A stretch of 64,000 bases of DNA from Nitrosomonas sp. (GTDB lineage: Bacteria > Pseudomonadota > Gammaproteobacteria > Burkholderiales > Nitrosomonadaceae): contig JAMWZR010000009.1 in NCBI GenBank assembly GCA_024282035.1, forward strand, positions 1-64,000, read 5' to 3'. Below the pieces are notes generated by a model. The model was not told where the DNA came from. It did no database searches and saw only the letters and a list, made by a program, of their open reading frames with translations. A program made the translations under genes and the position numbers. Below are positions 48,465-60,841 of the stretch, piece by piece. Every line of letters starts with the position of its first letter. Position 1 is the first letter of the stretch.

Positions 48465-49142
48465 CTACTGTTTCAGTTTGTGCTTGTGGACATAAGTCCA
48501 TAATTCGAGCTTATTGTTGACGTTCAACTTTTCGTAGATCGAAGTCAGGTGGTTGCGCAAGGTACTCTCACTGATACTGAGTTTGTTGGCGATGACTTTT
48601 GCGGGTGTTCCGGCATGATCGATCATGGTGAAGAAGATTTTCTTTTCTTTGGGTGTCAGCTTCTCGATTCTGTTTTCACCTTGCACGCTGCTTTTTTCTG
48701 AGTCGTATTGTGACAACTTGCCGATCAGTTTTTTGATGTAGTCCTGATTCAACCATAATTGACCTTCATGCACTTTTTTGATGGCCTTGAGTATGGTGTC
48801 CAGATTGGCCTCGCGCTCGAGTATGCCTTTTGCTCCAGCAAGGATTGCCGTGTCGTACAATTCCGAATCCTGCCATTTCATGATCAGAACCTTGGCAGGA
48901 GTGAGCACAATCAGTTGCAGGATGGTTTGCACATCTTTTTCGATTTCCGGGTTCATGTCGAGAAGAATGACATCCGGAGCCAGATTATCAAGATGAGGGA
49001 TGACACTGGAGCAATCTGTATGACTGCCGACAAATTGCATTGCAGGGCTTTGGCTACTGATCAGCATTTCCAGGCCATAATGCACGATGCTGGGATGCCC
49101 GATAAGCAATACGCGTATTGGATTTTTGGCAGTGTCACTCAT
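48465..49142 (-). CDS. LuxR/NarL-type regulator with degenerate receiver
   Basis: 225 aa from the ATG at 49142 (MSDTAKNPIRVLLIG); the frame is open 20 codons further. The receiver-like domain (10-130) keeps the phospho-acceptor Asp in VILLDMNPE, but the conserved acidic pair (normally DDH) is GHPS, and the Thr/Ser position reads VLIMKW. So phosphorylation by the usual metal-dependent route is doubtful. The LuxR-type HTH is intact: LTPKEKKIFFTMIDHAGTPAKVIANKLSISESTLRNHLTSIYEKLNVNNKLEL. No kinase gene is adjacent. Confidence 0.85.
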   Translation of the reverse strand: MSDTAKNPIRVLLIGHPSIVHYGLEMLISSQSPAMQFVGSHTDCSSVIPHLDNLAPDVILLDMNPEIEKDVQTILQLIVLTPAKVLIMKWQDSELYDTAILAGAKGILEREANLDTILKAIKKVHEGQLWLNQDYIKKLIGKLSQYDSEKSSVQGENRIEKLTPKEKKIFFTMIDHAGTPAKVIANKLSISESTLRNHLTSIYEKLNVNNKLELWTYVHKHKLKQ

Positions 49143-49371
49143 AATCAGTTTAAGAGTATTTCGTAAACAGAATGTTACGATACTTCTGGCAGCAGAAAAC
49201 AAGTAAACAAGGCAGCTTTTCGTATCTTATTTACTTCCTGTGATTCAATCTGACCAAGCGTCGATTCGGATACGACAGGAATTGCCATGGCGATTCTGGG
49301 TATTTTGATCAAAACGCGAATCTGGAATTCGTTAACGCTACCGATTTTGGAAAGACATTGGGAAACCCGCA

Positions 49372-49674
49372 TCAAAGATGGGATTGCCGTGTTCTTGCAC
49401 GTAGTCTTCTGGCATCTTTGGGATCAATGATGAGTGGTCGGTATATTTCGACCCGGTCATGCGACTGCACTAAGGTGGTGGGGGCAGCCGGTTTGCCAAA
49501 GATGCCAAATTTGCCTTGTTTAGGATCGATTTGGGAGAACTGTTCGATGATTCCGGATAACTCAATGGCTTGCATCAGATTGCTGCCCTGAGGGACATCC
49601 AGCTTTTTCAGAACCTGCAAGTCCGGCAGTGCATACACGACTTCAATGGGTATGCACTTAGTCGTGTTTGCCAT
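49372..49674 (-). CDS. rnfH: RnfH-family protein (RatB)
   Basis: 100 aa from the ATG at 49674; 12 more codons are open upstream. IPIEVVYALPDLQVLKKLDVPQGSNLMQAIELSGI and GIFGKPAAPTTLVQSHDRVEIYRPLIIDPKDARRLRA are the ubiquitin-like RnfH family pattern. Function is uncertain. It overlaps ratA by about 17 bp, the usual ratA-ratB arrangement. Confidence 0.9.
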   Translation of the reverse strand: MANTTKCIPIEVVYALPDLQVLKKLDVPQGSNLMQAIELSGIIEQFSQIDPKQGKFGIFGKPAAPTTLVQSHDRVEIYRPLIIDPKDARRLRARTRQSHL

Positions 49675-50098
49675 ATATTTTCTCGGCCCGCTCAATGAAG
49701 GATTCGACAAAGCTGTTAGCGATCATGTGAAACACCGGTCCAACGAGTTTCTCGAGAATTTTGTGTGAAAAGGTATAGTGCAAGCGGAATTTTATCTTGC
49801 AGGCACTTTCGGATAAAGGTGTGAATTGCCAGTATCCGTCCAGATGCTCGAATGGCCCATCCAGTAGACTCATCTCGATCAATTCCGGAGGAAATCGCTT
49901 ATTTTTGGTGGTGAAACTATGCTTGATATGGTGATAGTCGATTTTGACGGTCGCATGCGTGGTGATTTCATCTTGCGGAGCGACTGCAGTGCCGCCACAC
50001 CACGGAAGGAAATCGGGATATTCCGCAACGTTATCAACCAAAGCAAACATTTGGTCTGCCGAGTATTCAACTAAAACTGATTTTTCGATTTCTGCCAT
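49658..50098 (-). CDS. ratA: RatA, START/Coq10-domain protein
   Basis: 146 aa. The polyketide cyclase/START signature is seen in EKSVLVEYSADQMFALVDNVAEYPDFLPWCGG, and the C-terminal helix has GPVFHMIANSFVESFIERAEKIYG. The family is linked to ubiquinone binding (Coq10) and, in E. coli, to inhibition of ribosome subunit association (RatA). Divergent from smpB, a conserved neighbourhood. Confidence 0.92.
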   Translation of the reverse strand: MAEIEKSVLVEYSADQMFALVDNVAEYPDFLPWCGGTAVAPQDEITTHATVKIDYHHIKHSFTTKNKRFPPELIEMSLLDGPFEHLDGYWQFTPLSESACKIKFRLHYTFSHKILEKLVGPVFHMIANSFVESFIERAEKIYGKHD

Positions 50099-50190
50099 AA
50101 AATTAATTCACGTCACATCCGCGAGGTCGCTTTGAAAAAACTGATAAAATACACCCAATTTTGAGCGCCTTTTACCTAATCCATGCCGCT

Positions 50191-50634
50191 ATGAGTATAG
50201 TACAAAATAAAAAAGCCTTTCACGATTATTTTATCGAGGAAAAGTACGAAGCGGGTATGGTTCTGGAAGGCTGGGAAGTCAAGGCCATCCGGGAAGGAAA
50301 GGTTCAGTTGAAAGAGGCCTATGTTATCATCCGCAACGGAGAATTGTATCTGATCGGCAGTCATATCAGTCCACTCAAAACGGCTTCGACGCATATCCTT
50401 CCTGATCCCACCAGAACACGCAAGCTGTTGCTGCACAGCGAAGAAATTCGCCGCCTCATAGGTAAGGTGGAACGTGCTGGTTATACACTAGTGCCTTTGG
50501 ATATGCATTACAAAAGTGGCCGAGTCAAACTCGAAGTTGGGCTGGCTAAGGGGAAGAAACAGCATGACAAGCGTGAATCGGAGAAACAAAAGGAATGGGA
50601 GCGGACCAAGCAACGCTTGATGCGCTCGCGATAA
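50191..50634 (+). CDS. smpB: SmpB, tmRNA-binding protein
   Basis: 147 aa from the ATG at 50191 ([45 protein letters not shown]). The frame is open ten codons further to a TTG. The C-terminal tail [26 protein letters not shown] is typical. It works with tmRNA to rescue stalled ribosomes. No ssrA gene is visible in the window. Confidence 0.97.
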   Translation: MSIVQNKKAFHDYFIEEKYEAGMVLEGWEVKAIREGKVQLKEAYVIIRNGELYLIGSHISPLKTASTHILPDPTRTRKLLLHSEEIRRLIGKVERAGYTLVPLDMHYKSGRVKLEVGLAKGKKQHDKRESEKQKEWERTKQRLMRSR

Positions 50635-50689
50635 GTGCTAGTCAAGGAAACAGGATTTTTTCTAAAATTTATCTATAGTGTCGAGGATT

Positions 50690-51700
50690 ATGCAGAAACC
50701 CATAGCGATTTGGTTGTTGATCTGTTGTGCCCTGGTGTTTGCCATGGTGGTGGTTGGTGGTGTGACAAGACTGACGGATTCCGGATTATCCATTGTTGAA
50801 TGGCAGCCGATAGTTGGCACCATGCCGCCGATTACCCAGGCTGACTGGGATGTGTTGTTGGAGAAATACCGCGCCACACCGCAATACCAGCAAGTGAACA
50901 AGGGTATGAGTGTCGATGAGTTCAAAAGTATCTTCTGGTGGGAATATTTTCACCGTGTGTTGGGGCGACTCATTGGGTTGGTGTTTTTTGTGCCATTCGT
51001 GTATTTCCTCATCAAGAAACAGATTAACCGCTCTTTGGGGATCAAGCTAACCGGCATTTTCATTCTGGGTGGGTTGCAGGGGTTCATGGGGTGGTACATG
51101 GTGATGAGTGGTCTGGTCAATGATCCACATGTCAGCCAGTATCGTTTGACAGCCCACTTGGGACTGGCCTTTGTCATTTTTGCAACCATGCTGTGGGTGG
51201 CATTGGGTGTCTTGTTTCCGGTCAGTGCCGAAGCAGGGAATGACAAGTTGGTGCGACTGCGCCGGTTTGCTTATGGTTTGTCGAGCCTCATTTTTATTAT
51301 GGTATTGTCGGGGGGATTTGTCGCTGGTATTCGCGCAGGCCTGACCTATAACACTTTTCCGTTGATGAATGGATATTTGATTCCACCCGATCTTTTCGTG
51401 TTGGAGCCCTGGTATCGCAATTTTTTCGACAACATGACAACGGTGCAATTCGATCATCGTCTGATCGCTTGGACATTGGCATTCCTGGTGCCACTGTTCT
51501 GGTATCAGTCTCGTCAGGTGAATTTGTCGGCGACTACACGTCTGGCATGTAATCTATTTTTGTTGATGCTGGCTATTCAGATCAGTCTTGGAATTGCAAC
51601 CCTGCTGCATGTGGTGCCCATTCCATTGGCTGCCTCGCATCAGGGTGGTGCGGTATTACTGTTTGCTGCGTCGCTGTGGGTAAGTCACCGGTTGCGTTAA
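50690..51700 (+). CDS. ctaA: Heme A synthase (CtaA/COX15)
   Basis: 336 aa from the ATG at 50690; a GTG at 50678 is an alternative. Eight membrane helices with the four heme-binding histidines: [35 protein letters not shown] and [38 protein letters not shown] is the diagnostic first loop. It converts heme O to heme A for aa3-type terminal oxidase, implying such an oxidase in this cell. Confidence 0.96.
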   Translation: MQKPIAIWLLICCALVFAMVVVGGVTRLTDSGLSIVEWQPIVGTMPPITQADWDVLLEKYRATPQYQQVNKGMSVDEFKSIFWWEYFHRVLGRLIGLVFFVPFVYFLIKKQINRSLGIKLTGIFILGGLQGFMGWYMVMSGLVNDPHVSQYRLTAHLGLAFVIFATMLWVALGVLFPVSAEAGNDKLVRLRRFAYGLSSLIFIMVLSGGFVAGIRAGLTYNTFPLMNGYLIPPDLFVLEPWYRNFFDNMTTVQFDHRLIAWTLAFLVPLFWYQSRQVNLSATTRLACNLFLLMLAIQISLGIATLLHVVPIPLAASHQGGAVLLFAASLWVSHRLR

Positions 51701-51738
51701 AGTGCAGCCGGTCGTAAGGCATGCAGCAGAGGCCAGTA

Positions 51739-53139
51739 TCAAGAGCTGACTGGCTGATTGAGTTTAAGCCGCTCCATGCGGTAGCGAAGGGATCGAACCG
51801 TAATACCGAGTGATTTGGCCGCTATGGTACGGTTATAGTGACTCTGATCTAAAGCCTTGACGATCGAATCTTTTTCGAGCTTGTCGAGAAAATCCTGCAA
51901 GGGCAGCGTGTCGTCCAGTTCCGGAGAAATGGTGACGTGAAAAGCGGGGGACAGGTCAGGGAGCTGTATTTCATTGCGACCAATTTGTGGCTCAGTCGAT
52001 AGCGCCAGTGTTCTCTCCAGAATGTTTTCCAGTTCCCGAACATTGCCGGGGTAGTCATAGTCCATCAATCGGTCCATCGCTTCTTTTTTGAGACTGCATG
52101 GAGACCTGTTGGCTTCCTGGCACAATTTAGTCATGATTTTTTCTGCCAGAAGTGGAATGTCCGTACGCATGTCACGCAATGGTGGCATATTCAATTCGAT
52201 TACGTTGAGGCGGTAATACAAATCCTGGCGAAATTGCCCGCTTTCAATGCAATGCAGCAGTTTCTTGTGTGTGGCACTGATAATGCGAACATCCACGGGA
52301 ATTTCTTGGGTATCACCAATTCTTCGAACCTGCTTTTCCTGTATGGCCCTGAGTAGCTTGACCTGCATCGACAGCGGCAAATCGGCTACTTCGTCCAGAA
52401 ACAGTGTGCCGCCATTGGCCGCCAGGAAGAATCCGTTATGATCCTTGTCGGCGCCGGTAAAGGCTCCTTTTTTATATCCAAAGAATTCGCTCTCCATCAG
52501 ATTTTCCGGAATTGCGCCACAGTTAACGGCAATGAAGACCTGTTGATGGCGTGCGCTTCTCTCATGAATCATTCTGGCAGCCAATTCCTTGCCGGTACCC
52601 GATTCACCATGAATATGCACTGCTGCCTGACTGCGCGACAGTTTGTCGATAGTGGTGCGCAACTGGCGCATGGGCTGGGATTCTCCCAACAGCAATCGTT
52701 GCTGGCCACTGGCTTGACTACTGGCCTCGGGTTGCAAAGGCGGAAGATTTAACGCGGATTTCACCAGATCGCGTAGTTGCTTGAGTGAGACGGGCTTGGA
52801 CAGATAGTCAAAAGCACCCGCTTTCAGAGCGGCAACGGCATTATCAGTGGTTCCGTAGGCAGTAATGACAGCGACCGGCATGTCACCGCAATGCTGGGCA
52901 ATATACTTGACCAGATCGAGCCCTTTACCGTCCGGTAAACGCATGTCGGTCAGGCAGAGCTGAAATTTTTGAGATTTCAACAGCATTTGCGCGCCGGATA
53001 CGGATTGTGCACTCGCTACATTCATTCCCATGCGTGCCAGAGTGATTTCCAGTAATTCAATGATATCCGGCTCGTCGTCGACGATCAGAATATTGGGGAT
53101 CGAAGCTGGGCTCGATGCCCGTGATTTGCTCAATGGCAT
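51739..53139 (-). CDS. pilR: NtrC-family response regulator, PilR
   Basis: 466 aa. Receiver ([36 protein letters not shown]); AAA+ domain with Walker [16 protein letters not shown], the sigma54-contacting GAFTGAD loop and [24 protein letters not shown]; Fis-type HTH at the end ([30 protein letters not shown]). With the overlapping pilS it should activate sigma54 promoters such as pilA. The pilA target is inferred from the pairing. Confidence 0.92.
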   Translation of the reverse strand: MPLSKSRASSPASIPNILIVDDEPDIIELLEITLARMGMNVASAQSVSGAQMLLKSQKFQLCLTDMRLPDGKGLDLVKYIAQHCGDMPVAVITAYGTTDNAVAALKAGAFDYLSKPVSLKQLRDLVKSALNLPPLQPEASSQASGQQRLLLGESQPMRQLRTTIDKLSRSQAAVHIHGESGTGKELAARMIHERSARHQQVFIAVNCGAIPENLMESEFFGYKKGAFTGADKDHNGFFLAANGGTLFLDEVADLPLSMQVKLLRAIQEKQVRRIGDTQEIPVDVRIISATHKKLLHCIESGQFRQDLYYRLNVIELNMPPLRDMRTDIPLLAEKIMTKLCQEANRSPCSLKKEAMDRLMDYDYPGNVRELENILERTLALSTEPQIGRNEIQLPDLSPAFHVTISPELDDTLPLQDFLDKLEKDSIVKALDQSHYNRTIAAKSLGITVRSLRYRMERLKLNQPVSS

Positions 53140-54773
53140 ACGTTACCACCACGCGCTGTGATTCTGAAATACCCGCCGCTCGGGCTTTCGATGCATTCAA
53201 GGGAAGCGAGATTGGTTTCGCACATTTCACGGGCGATATATAACCCCAGGCCGGTGCCATTTGTGGCAGTGGTATAAAAGGGTTCAAAAATCTGCTTCAG
53301 ATGTTGGGGATCGACACCCGAACCATCGTCGATGAGATTCAGCTGGATTGTGCTGCCGGAGACTGAAGCTAGTTCGATGCGAATGCTGCCGGGTTGCTTG
53401 CAGCAGTGCCGCCATGCATTGCGGCAAAGGTTCCACAGTACTTGATTCAGATGATCGCGGTTGAAATGGATGAATGCTTGTGTGCTCACAGTAATGTTGA
53501 ACCTGTTTGAATCGATACTTTCGATCAGACAGAAATCTTCCAAAAAGGTTTGAATGAAATCGTGCAGGTTGATTTCGCTTTGTTTTGTGACGTGATGCCG
53601 GTTCAATTGCAGGATGTCCTGTACGATCCGGCTCAGACGTTGTGTGTTGTCTTGAATGATGTTTACTAGGCGATTTGTGGTCGGATCTTGCACCATTTCT
53701 TCTTCAAGTAACTCGGCAGCATGATGAATGGCTGACAACGGATTGCGTATCTCATGTGCAATGTTGGCTGTCAGTCTGCCCAGTGCCATTAATTTAATTT
53801 GCTGGAACTGCTCCTGCAAGCGCTCCATATCTTCCAGAAAGATGACTACACCGCTGCGCAAATCAGACTGGATCGGTAAAAAACGGGTACGGACCAAGGT
53901 ATTGCTGTGTTCGAGGCGAAGCAGATCGGAATTGCTGGAATTGCCTTCTTGCCAGTGGTTGATGCGGTGGGCTATTTCAGGTGCACATTCTGAAAGTTTG
54001 AGAGAATCGCCGGAAACTGACGTCGAATTCAGCTTCAATAATTTATCGGCATAACTGTTACGCTGCCGGATGATGCCCTGTGCATCGACCACAAGAACAC
54101 CTTCTTGCAGGTCCTGAATGACCAGTTGATTGATCTGCGCCATTTGAGCCAGGTTGGTGTCACGCTCTTTAATGAGTTGCTCATTGGTTCGAGTGCATTT
54201 GGCCAGGTAATGAGCAAGCCAGGATACGGCGAAATAGGCAATACACAACAACCCCACTTGGGAGTATTGAGGAATGTGGGGTGTAAGGGTTGCGGCGGTG
54301 TACATTTCCTGCAGAAACAATCCCAGAGTGGCCAGGCAGGCAAACAGGAGCGACATTCTGCCTCTGCCGATCATTCCTGCGCCGGCCAGAGTGATCAGCA
54401 ATAAGGCGCCAAGACCGCTCTGCAAGCCACTGCTGGCAAATATCATGATCGAGAAAAAAACGATGTCGCTGAGAACCTGGATGAATAATTGCCAATTGAA
54501 TCCCGGGAAACGCAGGTTGATCAGTAACATGGAAGCACTACCCAAAATCAGGTAACCCAGCGTCGCATGAATGAACAGAGATGCTTCGATTGAACCGAGT
54601 TGAGTCACTTCCAACTTCCATGCCACGGTCAATAAAAAGAAGCCTGTGCAGACTCGGTACAAATTAAAGTAGAACAGTGCCCGCCAGGACGACTGCATAT
54701 CGGATTCCCGGCTGATTTTGGGGGCGATTGGCCAAGATAAGGCTTGCAAGCTTTGCGTGCTGTGGATGGTCAC
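53130..54773 (-). CDS. pilS: Sensor histidine kinase, PilS
   Basis: 547 aa with about six N-terminal membrane helices (residues about 30-190), a PAS-like region, then the H-box LMALGRLTANIAHEIRNPLSAIHHAAELL. The ATPase domain has LWNLCRNAWRHC, LIDDGSGVDPQHL and GTGLGLYIAREM. The six-helix input domain, a PP0621-like gene upstream and pilR overlapping downstream identify PilS, the pilin-sensing kinase. Confidence 0.92.
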   Translation of the reverse strand: MTIHSTQSLQALSWPIAPKISRESDMQSSWRALFYFNLYRVCTGFFLLTVAWKLEVTQLGSIEASLFIHATLGYLILGSASMLLINLRFPGFNWQLFIQVLSDIVFFSIMIFASSGLQSGLGALLLITLAGAGMIGRGRMSLLFACLATLGLFLQEMYTAATLTPHIPQYSQVGLLCIAYFAVSWLAHYLAKCTRTNEQLIKERDTNLAQMAQINQLVIQDLQEGVLVVDAQGIIRQRNSYADKLLKLNSTSVSGDSLKLSECAPEIAHRINHWQEGNSSNSDLLRLEHSNTLVRTRFLPIQSDLRSGVVIFLEDMERLQEQFQQIKLMALGRLTANIAHEIRNPLSAIHHAAELLEEEMVQDPTTNRLVNIIQDNTQRLSRIVQDILQLNRHHVTKQSEINLHDFIQTFLEDFCLIESIDSNRFNITVSTQAFIHFNRDHLNQVLWNLCRNAWRHCCKQPGSIRIELASVSGSTIQLNLIDDGSGVDPQHLKQIFEPFYTTATNGTGLGLYIAREMCETNLASLECIESPSGGYFRITARGGNVCH

Positions 54774-54787
54774 GATGTATGACTCTG

Positions 54788-55009
54788 CTAGTATTTCGAG
54801 TTGATGTAGCGATTGCGGTGTTCGTTGCAGCAGAAATATTTGCTATCCGGACTGCAGATGGCCTCGCTTCTTGGTAAATGGATGCTGCAATGGATGCAGC
54901 TCACCATGTCTTCCACGGGTTTGACAGGTATGCTTTTCTTGGGTTGACTTTTCTTGATTAACCAGTAAATGAGTGCCGCGATGGTAATAAAAAAAATGAA
55001 CTTTCCCAT
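54788..55009 (-). CDS. PP0621-like small membrane protein with a cysteine cluster
   Basis: 73 aa from the ATG at 55009. One N-terminal membrane helix (FIFFITIAALIYWLI), a basic stretch (KKSQPKKS), then a likely zinc-binding cluster CIHCSIHLPRSEAICSPDSKYFCCNEH. This pattern and the position 14 bp before pilS match the PP0621 family. Function unknown; the conserved link to pilSR hints at a role there. Confidence 0.8.
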   Translation of the reverse strand: MGKFIFFITIAALIYWLIKKSQPKKSIPVKPVEDMVSCIHCSIHLPRSEAICSPDSKYFCCNEHRNRYINSKY

Positions 55010-55257
55010 ATCGTTATTTGATCCCACTTTAAAGATGGCCGTTTAAGTGACTACCGGATTGGGAATTAGCATAGCAACTTTTTATGGGGGCAAAAGTTGG
55101 ATTAACCCTGCTTTAAGTGCCTAAAAGCCGAAGATGAGAAAAATGATGGAATGATCCTTTTCCAAGATACTGATTGGATAAGAAAAAAAGAAATGAGGTC
55201 TTGTAGAGGGGTATTTCTGAGTTTTAGGGTGCGAGTTAAAAGAAGGAGAAAGACCTG

Positions 55258-56220
55258 TTAATGGTTGCGGGTGATGGAAAACTCCGCCAATTGCATCAGA
55301 CAGGTTTTGTTTTCTGATTCGGGCAGATTGGAAATGGCCGACGTGGCTGTGGCGATTTCGGCTTCAGCGCACTGTTTGGCATAATCCAGTGCTTTGGTTT
55401 GCTGAATGATATTGAGTACGGGCTGGAACCCATCCTCGCCTCCATCCTCTATGGCCTTGCGAATGATCTCGCTTTGTTCCTGGGTACCCACGCGCATGGC
55501 ATAAATCAGGGGAAGCGTTGGTTTACCTTCAGCCAGGTCATCACCGAGGTTTTTACCAATATCCTGTCCTGAATAATCCAGCGTATCGTCGATGAGTTGA
55601 AAAGCTGTTCCCAGATGCATGCCATAAACTGCCATGGCCTCTTCCTGCTCCGGTGTGGCTTGGCTCAGAATGGCGCCTAGTCGACTGGCTGCTTCAAACA
55701 ATTTGGCAGTCTTGTAACGAATGACCTGCAGATAATTTTCTTCTGTGACATAAGGGTCGCGACAATTGAGTAGCTGCAACACTTCACCTTCGGCGATCGT
55801 GTTGGTGGCATCTGCCAGTACTTGCATGATACGCATGTCGTTGACTTCGACCATCATCTGAAAAGCGCGGGAATAGAGAAAGTCGCCGACCAGTACACTT
55901 GCTGCATTGCCAAATAGTGCGTTGGCGGTTTCTCTGTTCCGTCTTAACTCGGATTCGTCAACGACATCGTCGTGTAATAGTGTTGCTGTGTGTATGAATT
56001 CAATTACCGCAGCCAGGTCATAATGATGCTTTCCCGAGTAACCAAAGGCACCTGCTGACAAGACGACCAATGCCGGGCGTAAACGTTTTCCACCACTGTT
56101 GATGATATATTCGCTGATCTGGCGAATGAGTAAAACATGAGAGTGTAATTTTTCTCGAATGACATCATCCACTACGCTCATGTCCTGAGCGATAAAACTT
56201 CTAATATGTTCGATCGACAC
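55258..56220 (-). CDS. ispB: Octaprenyl diphosphate synthase (IspB)
   Basis: 320 aa. The two aspartate-rich motifs are LLHDDVVDES and LIDDTLDYSGQDIGKNLGDDLAEGKPTLPLIYAM, with GGKRLRPALVVLSA near the start. It makes the long isoprenoid tail of ubiquinone. Divergent from rplU, the usual neighbour order in proteobacteria. Confidence 0.96.
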   Translation of the reverse strand: MSIEHIRSFIAQDMSVVDDVIREKLHSHVLLIRQISEYIINSGGKRLRPALVVLSAGAFGYSGKHHYDLAAVIEFIHTATLLHDDVVDESELRRNRETANALFGNAASVLVGDFLYSRAFQMMVEVNDMRIMQVLADATNTIAEGEVLQLLNCRDPYVTEENYLQVIRYKTAKLFEAASRLGAILSQATPEQEEAMAVYGMHLGTAFQLIDDTLDYSGQDIGKNLGDDLAEGKPTLPLIYAMRVGTQEQSEIIRKAIEDGGEDGFQPVLNIIQQTKALDYAKQCAEAEIATATSAISNLPESENKTCLMQLAEFSITRNH

Positions 56221-56333
56221 AATACAACCTTAAAGAAAACGCTATGTTAGAAATGACAATGCCCCAGTGTCAAGAACAAAAGCATACAAGTTAAATTTTT
56301 ACCACAAATAATAATGATCTATGTATAATCCAC

Positions 56334-56339
56334 GGTTCT
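56334..56339 (+). promoter_or_regulatory. -10 box of the rplU-rpmA promoter
   Basis: TATAAT 27 bp upstream of the rplU ATG. No good -35 hexamer is found at 16-18 bp, so this is a partial assignment. Confidence 0.4.
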
Positions 56340-56365
56340 GTAAAAGGGAAGCATGGAGTTTAAAA

Positions 56366-56677
56366 ATGTATGCGGTCATAAAAACCGGTGGTAAGCAATA
56401 TCGTATCCAGGTTGGTGAAAAACTTAAAATAGAACAGATTGAAGCCGAGAGTGGTGCGGAGCTCATTCTGGACCAAGTTTTGATGGTGGCTGATGGCGAC
56501 AAGGTTTCAATGGGCAAACCGCTTGTCAATGGCGCAAAAGTAAGTGCAACGGTACTTGCACATGGTCGGCATGACAAGATTCGCATCTTCAAGATGCGTC
56601 GTCGCAAGCATTATCAGAAACATCAAGGGCACCGGCAGAATTATACTGAAATACAGATTACGGGAATTTCAGCTTAA
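56366..56677 (+). CDS. rplU: 50S ribosomal protein L21
   Basis: 103 aa from the ATG at 56366 ([20 protein letters not shown]), with a GGAG ribosome site upstream. [26 protein letters not shown] is the canonical RNA-binding C-terminus. Ten bp before rpmA. Confidence 0.98.
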   Translation: MYAVIKTGGKQYRIQVGEKLKIEQIEAESGAELILDQVLMVADGDKVSMGKPLVNGAKVSATVLAHGRHDKIRIFKMRRRKHYQKHQGHRQNYTEIQITGISA

Positions 56678-56687
56678 GGAGTAACGA

Positions 56688-56945
56688 ATGGCACATAAAA
56701 AAGCGGGCGGTAGCTCGAGAAATGGTCGCGATTCACATTCAAAACGCTTGGGTGTGAAGCGCTATGGCGGAGAATTGATTTCTGCAGGTTCGATCATTGT
56801 CAGACAGCGAGGTACACAGGTTCATCCTGGTGACAATGTCGGTATTGGAAAAGATCATACGTTGTTTGCGAAGATTGCTGGTAAGGTTAATTTTGCCATT
56901 AAAGGCGCATTGAAGCGTAAAGTGGTTAGTATCATACCCGTGTAG
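56688..56945 (+). CDS. rpmA: 50S ribosomal protein L27
   Basis: 85 aa. [28 protein letters not shown] is the canonical N-terminus reaching the peptidyl-transferase centre, with no cleavable extension. AAGGAGTAACG precedes the ATG. Followed by a terminator-like hairpin before obgE. Confidence 0.98.
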   Translation: MAHKKAGGSSRNGRDSHSKRLGVKRYGGELISAGSIIVRQRGTQVHPGDNVGIGKDHTLFAKIAGKVNFAIKGALKRKVVSIIPV

Positions 56946-56973
56946 TTTTTTCCTGCGGACAAGCTTCATTTCA

Positions 56974-57010
56974 AAAGCCCTATCCCGACAGATGGGGCTT
57001 TTTGTTTTGC
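56974..57010 (+). terminator. terminator or attenuator between rpmA and obgE
   Basis: AAAGCCCTATC (56974-56984) and GATGGGGCTTT (56991-57001) form an 11-bp stem with one G-U pair and a 6-nt loop. TTGTTTT follows. It lies 28 bp after rpmA and would let high ribosomal-protein expression drop before obgE. Confidence 0.85.
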
Positions 57011-57028
57011 AAGAATGAAATTGGTTAG

Positions 57029-59217
<2,189 letters not shown>

Positions 59218-59274
59218 GCCAAGAGTCCATCACGATAACTGACCGGGTTCTATCCGTCAGTGGATACAATATCT

Positions 59275-60366
59275 ATGCAATTTGTCAAAAGCGAACAACG
59301 TATTGTGGCCATAGACTGGCTGCGCGGCATTGTCATGATCCTGATGGCATTGGATCATGCTTCCTGGTTTTTTAACGAAGAGCGCATTTTTGCCGATTCG
59401 GTATTGCTTTACGAACCCGGCACCCGCTTTGCGGCCGACCAATTTCTTACCCGCTGGATAACACACATTTGTGCACCGACCTTTCTTTTTCTATCCGGTG
59501 TTTCAATTGCCATCAGTCATGCGCAGCGGCAGCAACAAGGTATGAGTCACCAAATCATAGACCGCGAACTGCTATGGCGCGGTGCTTTTATTGCTTTGCT
59601 GGATATCGTGCTATTTTCATGGGTGGGTGGTAAGCCGGTACTACAGGTGCTATATGCGATCGGTATCAGCATGATGCTGATGGTGTATCTGCAACGACTG
59701 AGTTCTGCCATGGTTGTGGGGCTAGCAATCGCAATCATAGTGGGTGGAGAAGGGTTGCTGATGATGTGGTGGCAACCGGGTGGACATGTTCCGTTCTGGC
59801 TAGCCTTAACCTTTGCTCCTGACTTTGGTGAGGCCTATACCATACTTTATCCGGCCTTGCCGTGGCTTGGCATGATGATGCTGGGTTGGGTACTGGGTTC
59901 ATATTGGAAGAGTGTATCGTCCGCCTTGATCATGCGATGCGGATGGTTTGCGCTGACGCTGTTCGTTATTCTTCGTGGTTTAGATGGATATGGCAATATG
60001 TTCATGCACCTGGAAGGCAATACACTGATCGATTGGTTGCATGTCAGCAAATATCCACCAAGTCTGGCATATACGCTGCTGGAGTTGGGGTTGATGGCAA
60101 TACTGCTGTCATTGTTGATGCGACTTGAGTCATTCCTGTCATACATCAACCCTAACGGTCCGGTGCTGATATTCGGACAAACCGCATTGTTTTTCTATCT
60201 TGCTCATTTTGGTGTGCTGGTGTTACTGAAACTCTTTTTTGAGCGTGGCAGCTTGGAACAGACTTATCTCATATCATTGCTTGTACTGATCATTTTGTAT
60301 CCGGTCTGCCGAATCTATCGTAGTTTGAAGTGGCGTTATCCGCAGACTCTGCTGCGGTTTCTGTGA
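59275..60366 (+). CDS. DUF1624/HGSNAT-type membrane acyltransferase
   Basis: 363 aa from the ATG at 59275; a GTG at 59260 is in frame. The start RIVAIDWLRGIVMILMALDHASWF and the following RWITHICAPTFLFLSGVSIAIS are the DUF1624 / heparan-alpha-glucosaminide N-acetyltransferase-like signature, with a probable acetyl-relay His in DHA. About ten membrane helices follow. The family moves acyl groups across the membrane onto an acceptor, often a sugar. The acceptor here is unknown. Confidence 0.82.
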   Translation: MQFVKSEQRIVAIDWLRGIVMILMALDHASWFFNEERIFADSVLLYEPGTRFAADQFLTRWITHICAPTFLFLSGVSIAISHAQRQQQGMSHQIIDRELLWRGAFIALLDIVLFSWVGGKPVLQVLYAIGISMMLMVYLQRLSSAMVVGLAIAIIVGGEGLLMMWWQPGGHVPFWLALTFAPDFGEAYTILYPALPWLGMMMLGWVLGSYWKSVSSALIMRCGWFALTLFVILRGLDGYGNMFMHLEGNTLIDWLHVSKYPPSLAYTLLELGLMAILLSLLMRLESFLSYINPNGPVLIFGQTALFFYLAHFGVLVLLKLFFERGSLEQTYLISLLVLIILYPVCRIYRSLKWRYPQTLLRFL

Positions 60367-60385
60367 CGAATTGATTCAGTCTTCA

Positions 60386-60440
60386 TTCATGTTGATGGCT
60401 GTAAATTGACAGCATCCTGTCTGGATTTAGTCAACATGAA
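60386..60440 (+). promoter_or_regulatory. nested inverted repeats in the leader of the His-rich gene
   Basis: Outer arms TTCATGTTGA (60386-60395) and TCAACATGAA (60431-60440) are perfect 10-bp complements. Inside them is GACAG-CATC-CTGTC (60408-60421). The right outer arm abuts the AAAGGAG ribosome site at 60440-60446. The RNA could fold so as to limit ribosome access. Confidence 0.5.
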
Positions 60441-60453
60441 AAAGGAGACTGTA

Positions 60454-60765
60454 ATGAAAACGAGAAATTCGACCCGTACCTATGTTTTACTATCCCTGAT
60501 GGCTTTTACGCTGATGTCACCCGTTCTCGCAGAGGCCGGTAGAGGACATCATCATGGTCATCACCACCATGGACACCATCATGGGCATCATCACCATCAA
60601 CATGCGGGGGGATATGGTTATGTCTACAGCCAGCCACCACAGGTGTATATCAACCAACCCTATTATGCTCAGCCGCGCTACTATCCTGCACCGGTTTATA
60701 GTTATCCGCCCAGCATGTTTCTGGGGATCGATACCGGAAATGCAAGCTTTATGTTACGCTACTGA
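60454..60765 (+). CDS. small exported His-rich protein
   Basis: 103 aa from the ATG at 60454, with AAAAGGAGACTGTA upstream. It has a signal peptide (TYVLLSLMAFTLMSPVLAEA). A block of about 20 histidines in HH/GHHH clusters (residues about 32-50) follows, then a Tyr/Pro-rich segment (PPQVYINQPYYAQPRYYPAPVYSYPP). Likely periplasmic or surface-bound and able to bind Ni, Cu or Zn. It lies 76 bp before the PepSY gene and the two-component pair, so it may be a target of that system. Confidence 0.75.
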   Translation: MKTRNSTRTYVLLSLMAFTLMSPVLAEAGRGHHHGHHHHGHHHGHHHHQHAGGYGYVYSQPPQVYINQPYYAQPRYYPAPVYSYPPSMFLGIDTGNASFMLRY

Positions 60766-60841
60766 CCGGTCAAACGGGTAACCATGCTCGTTGGACTAAT
60801 TGAATACCAGCCTTGGGGAAAAGGAATACCTGGGATAGTGT

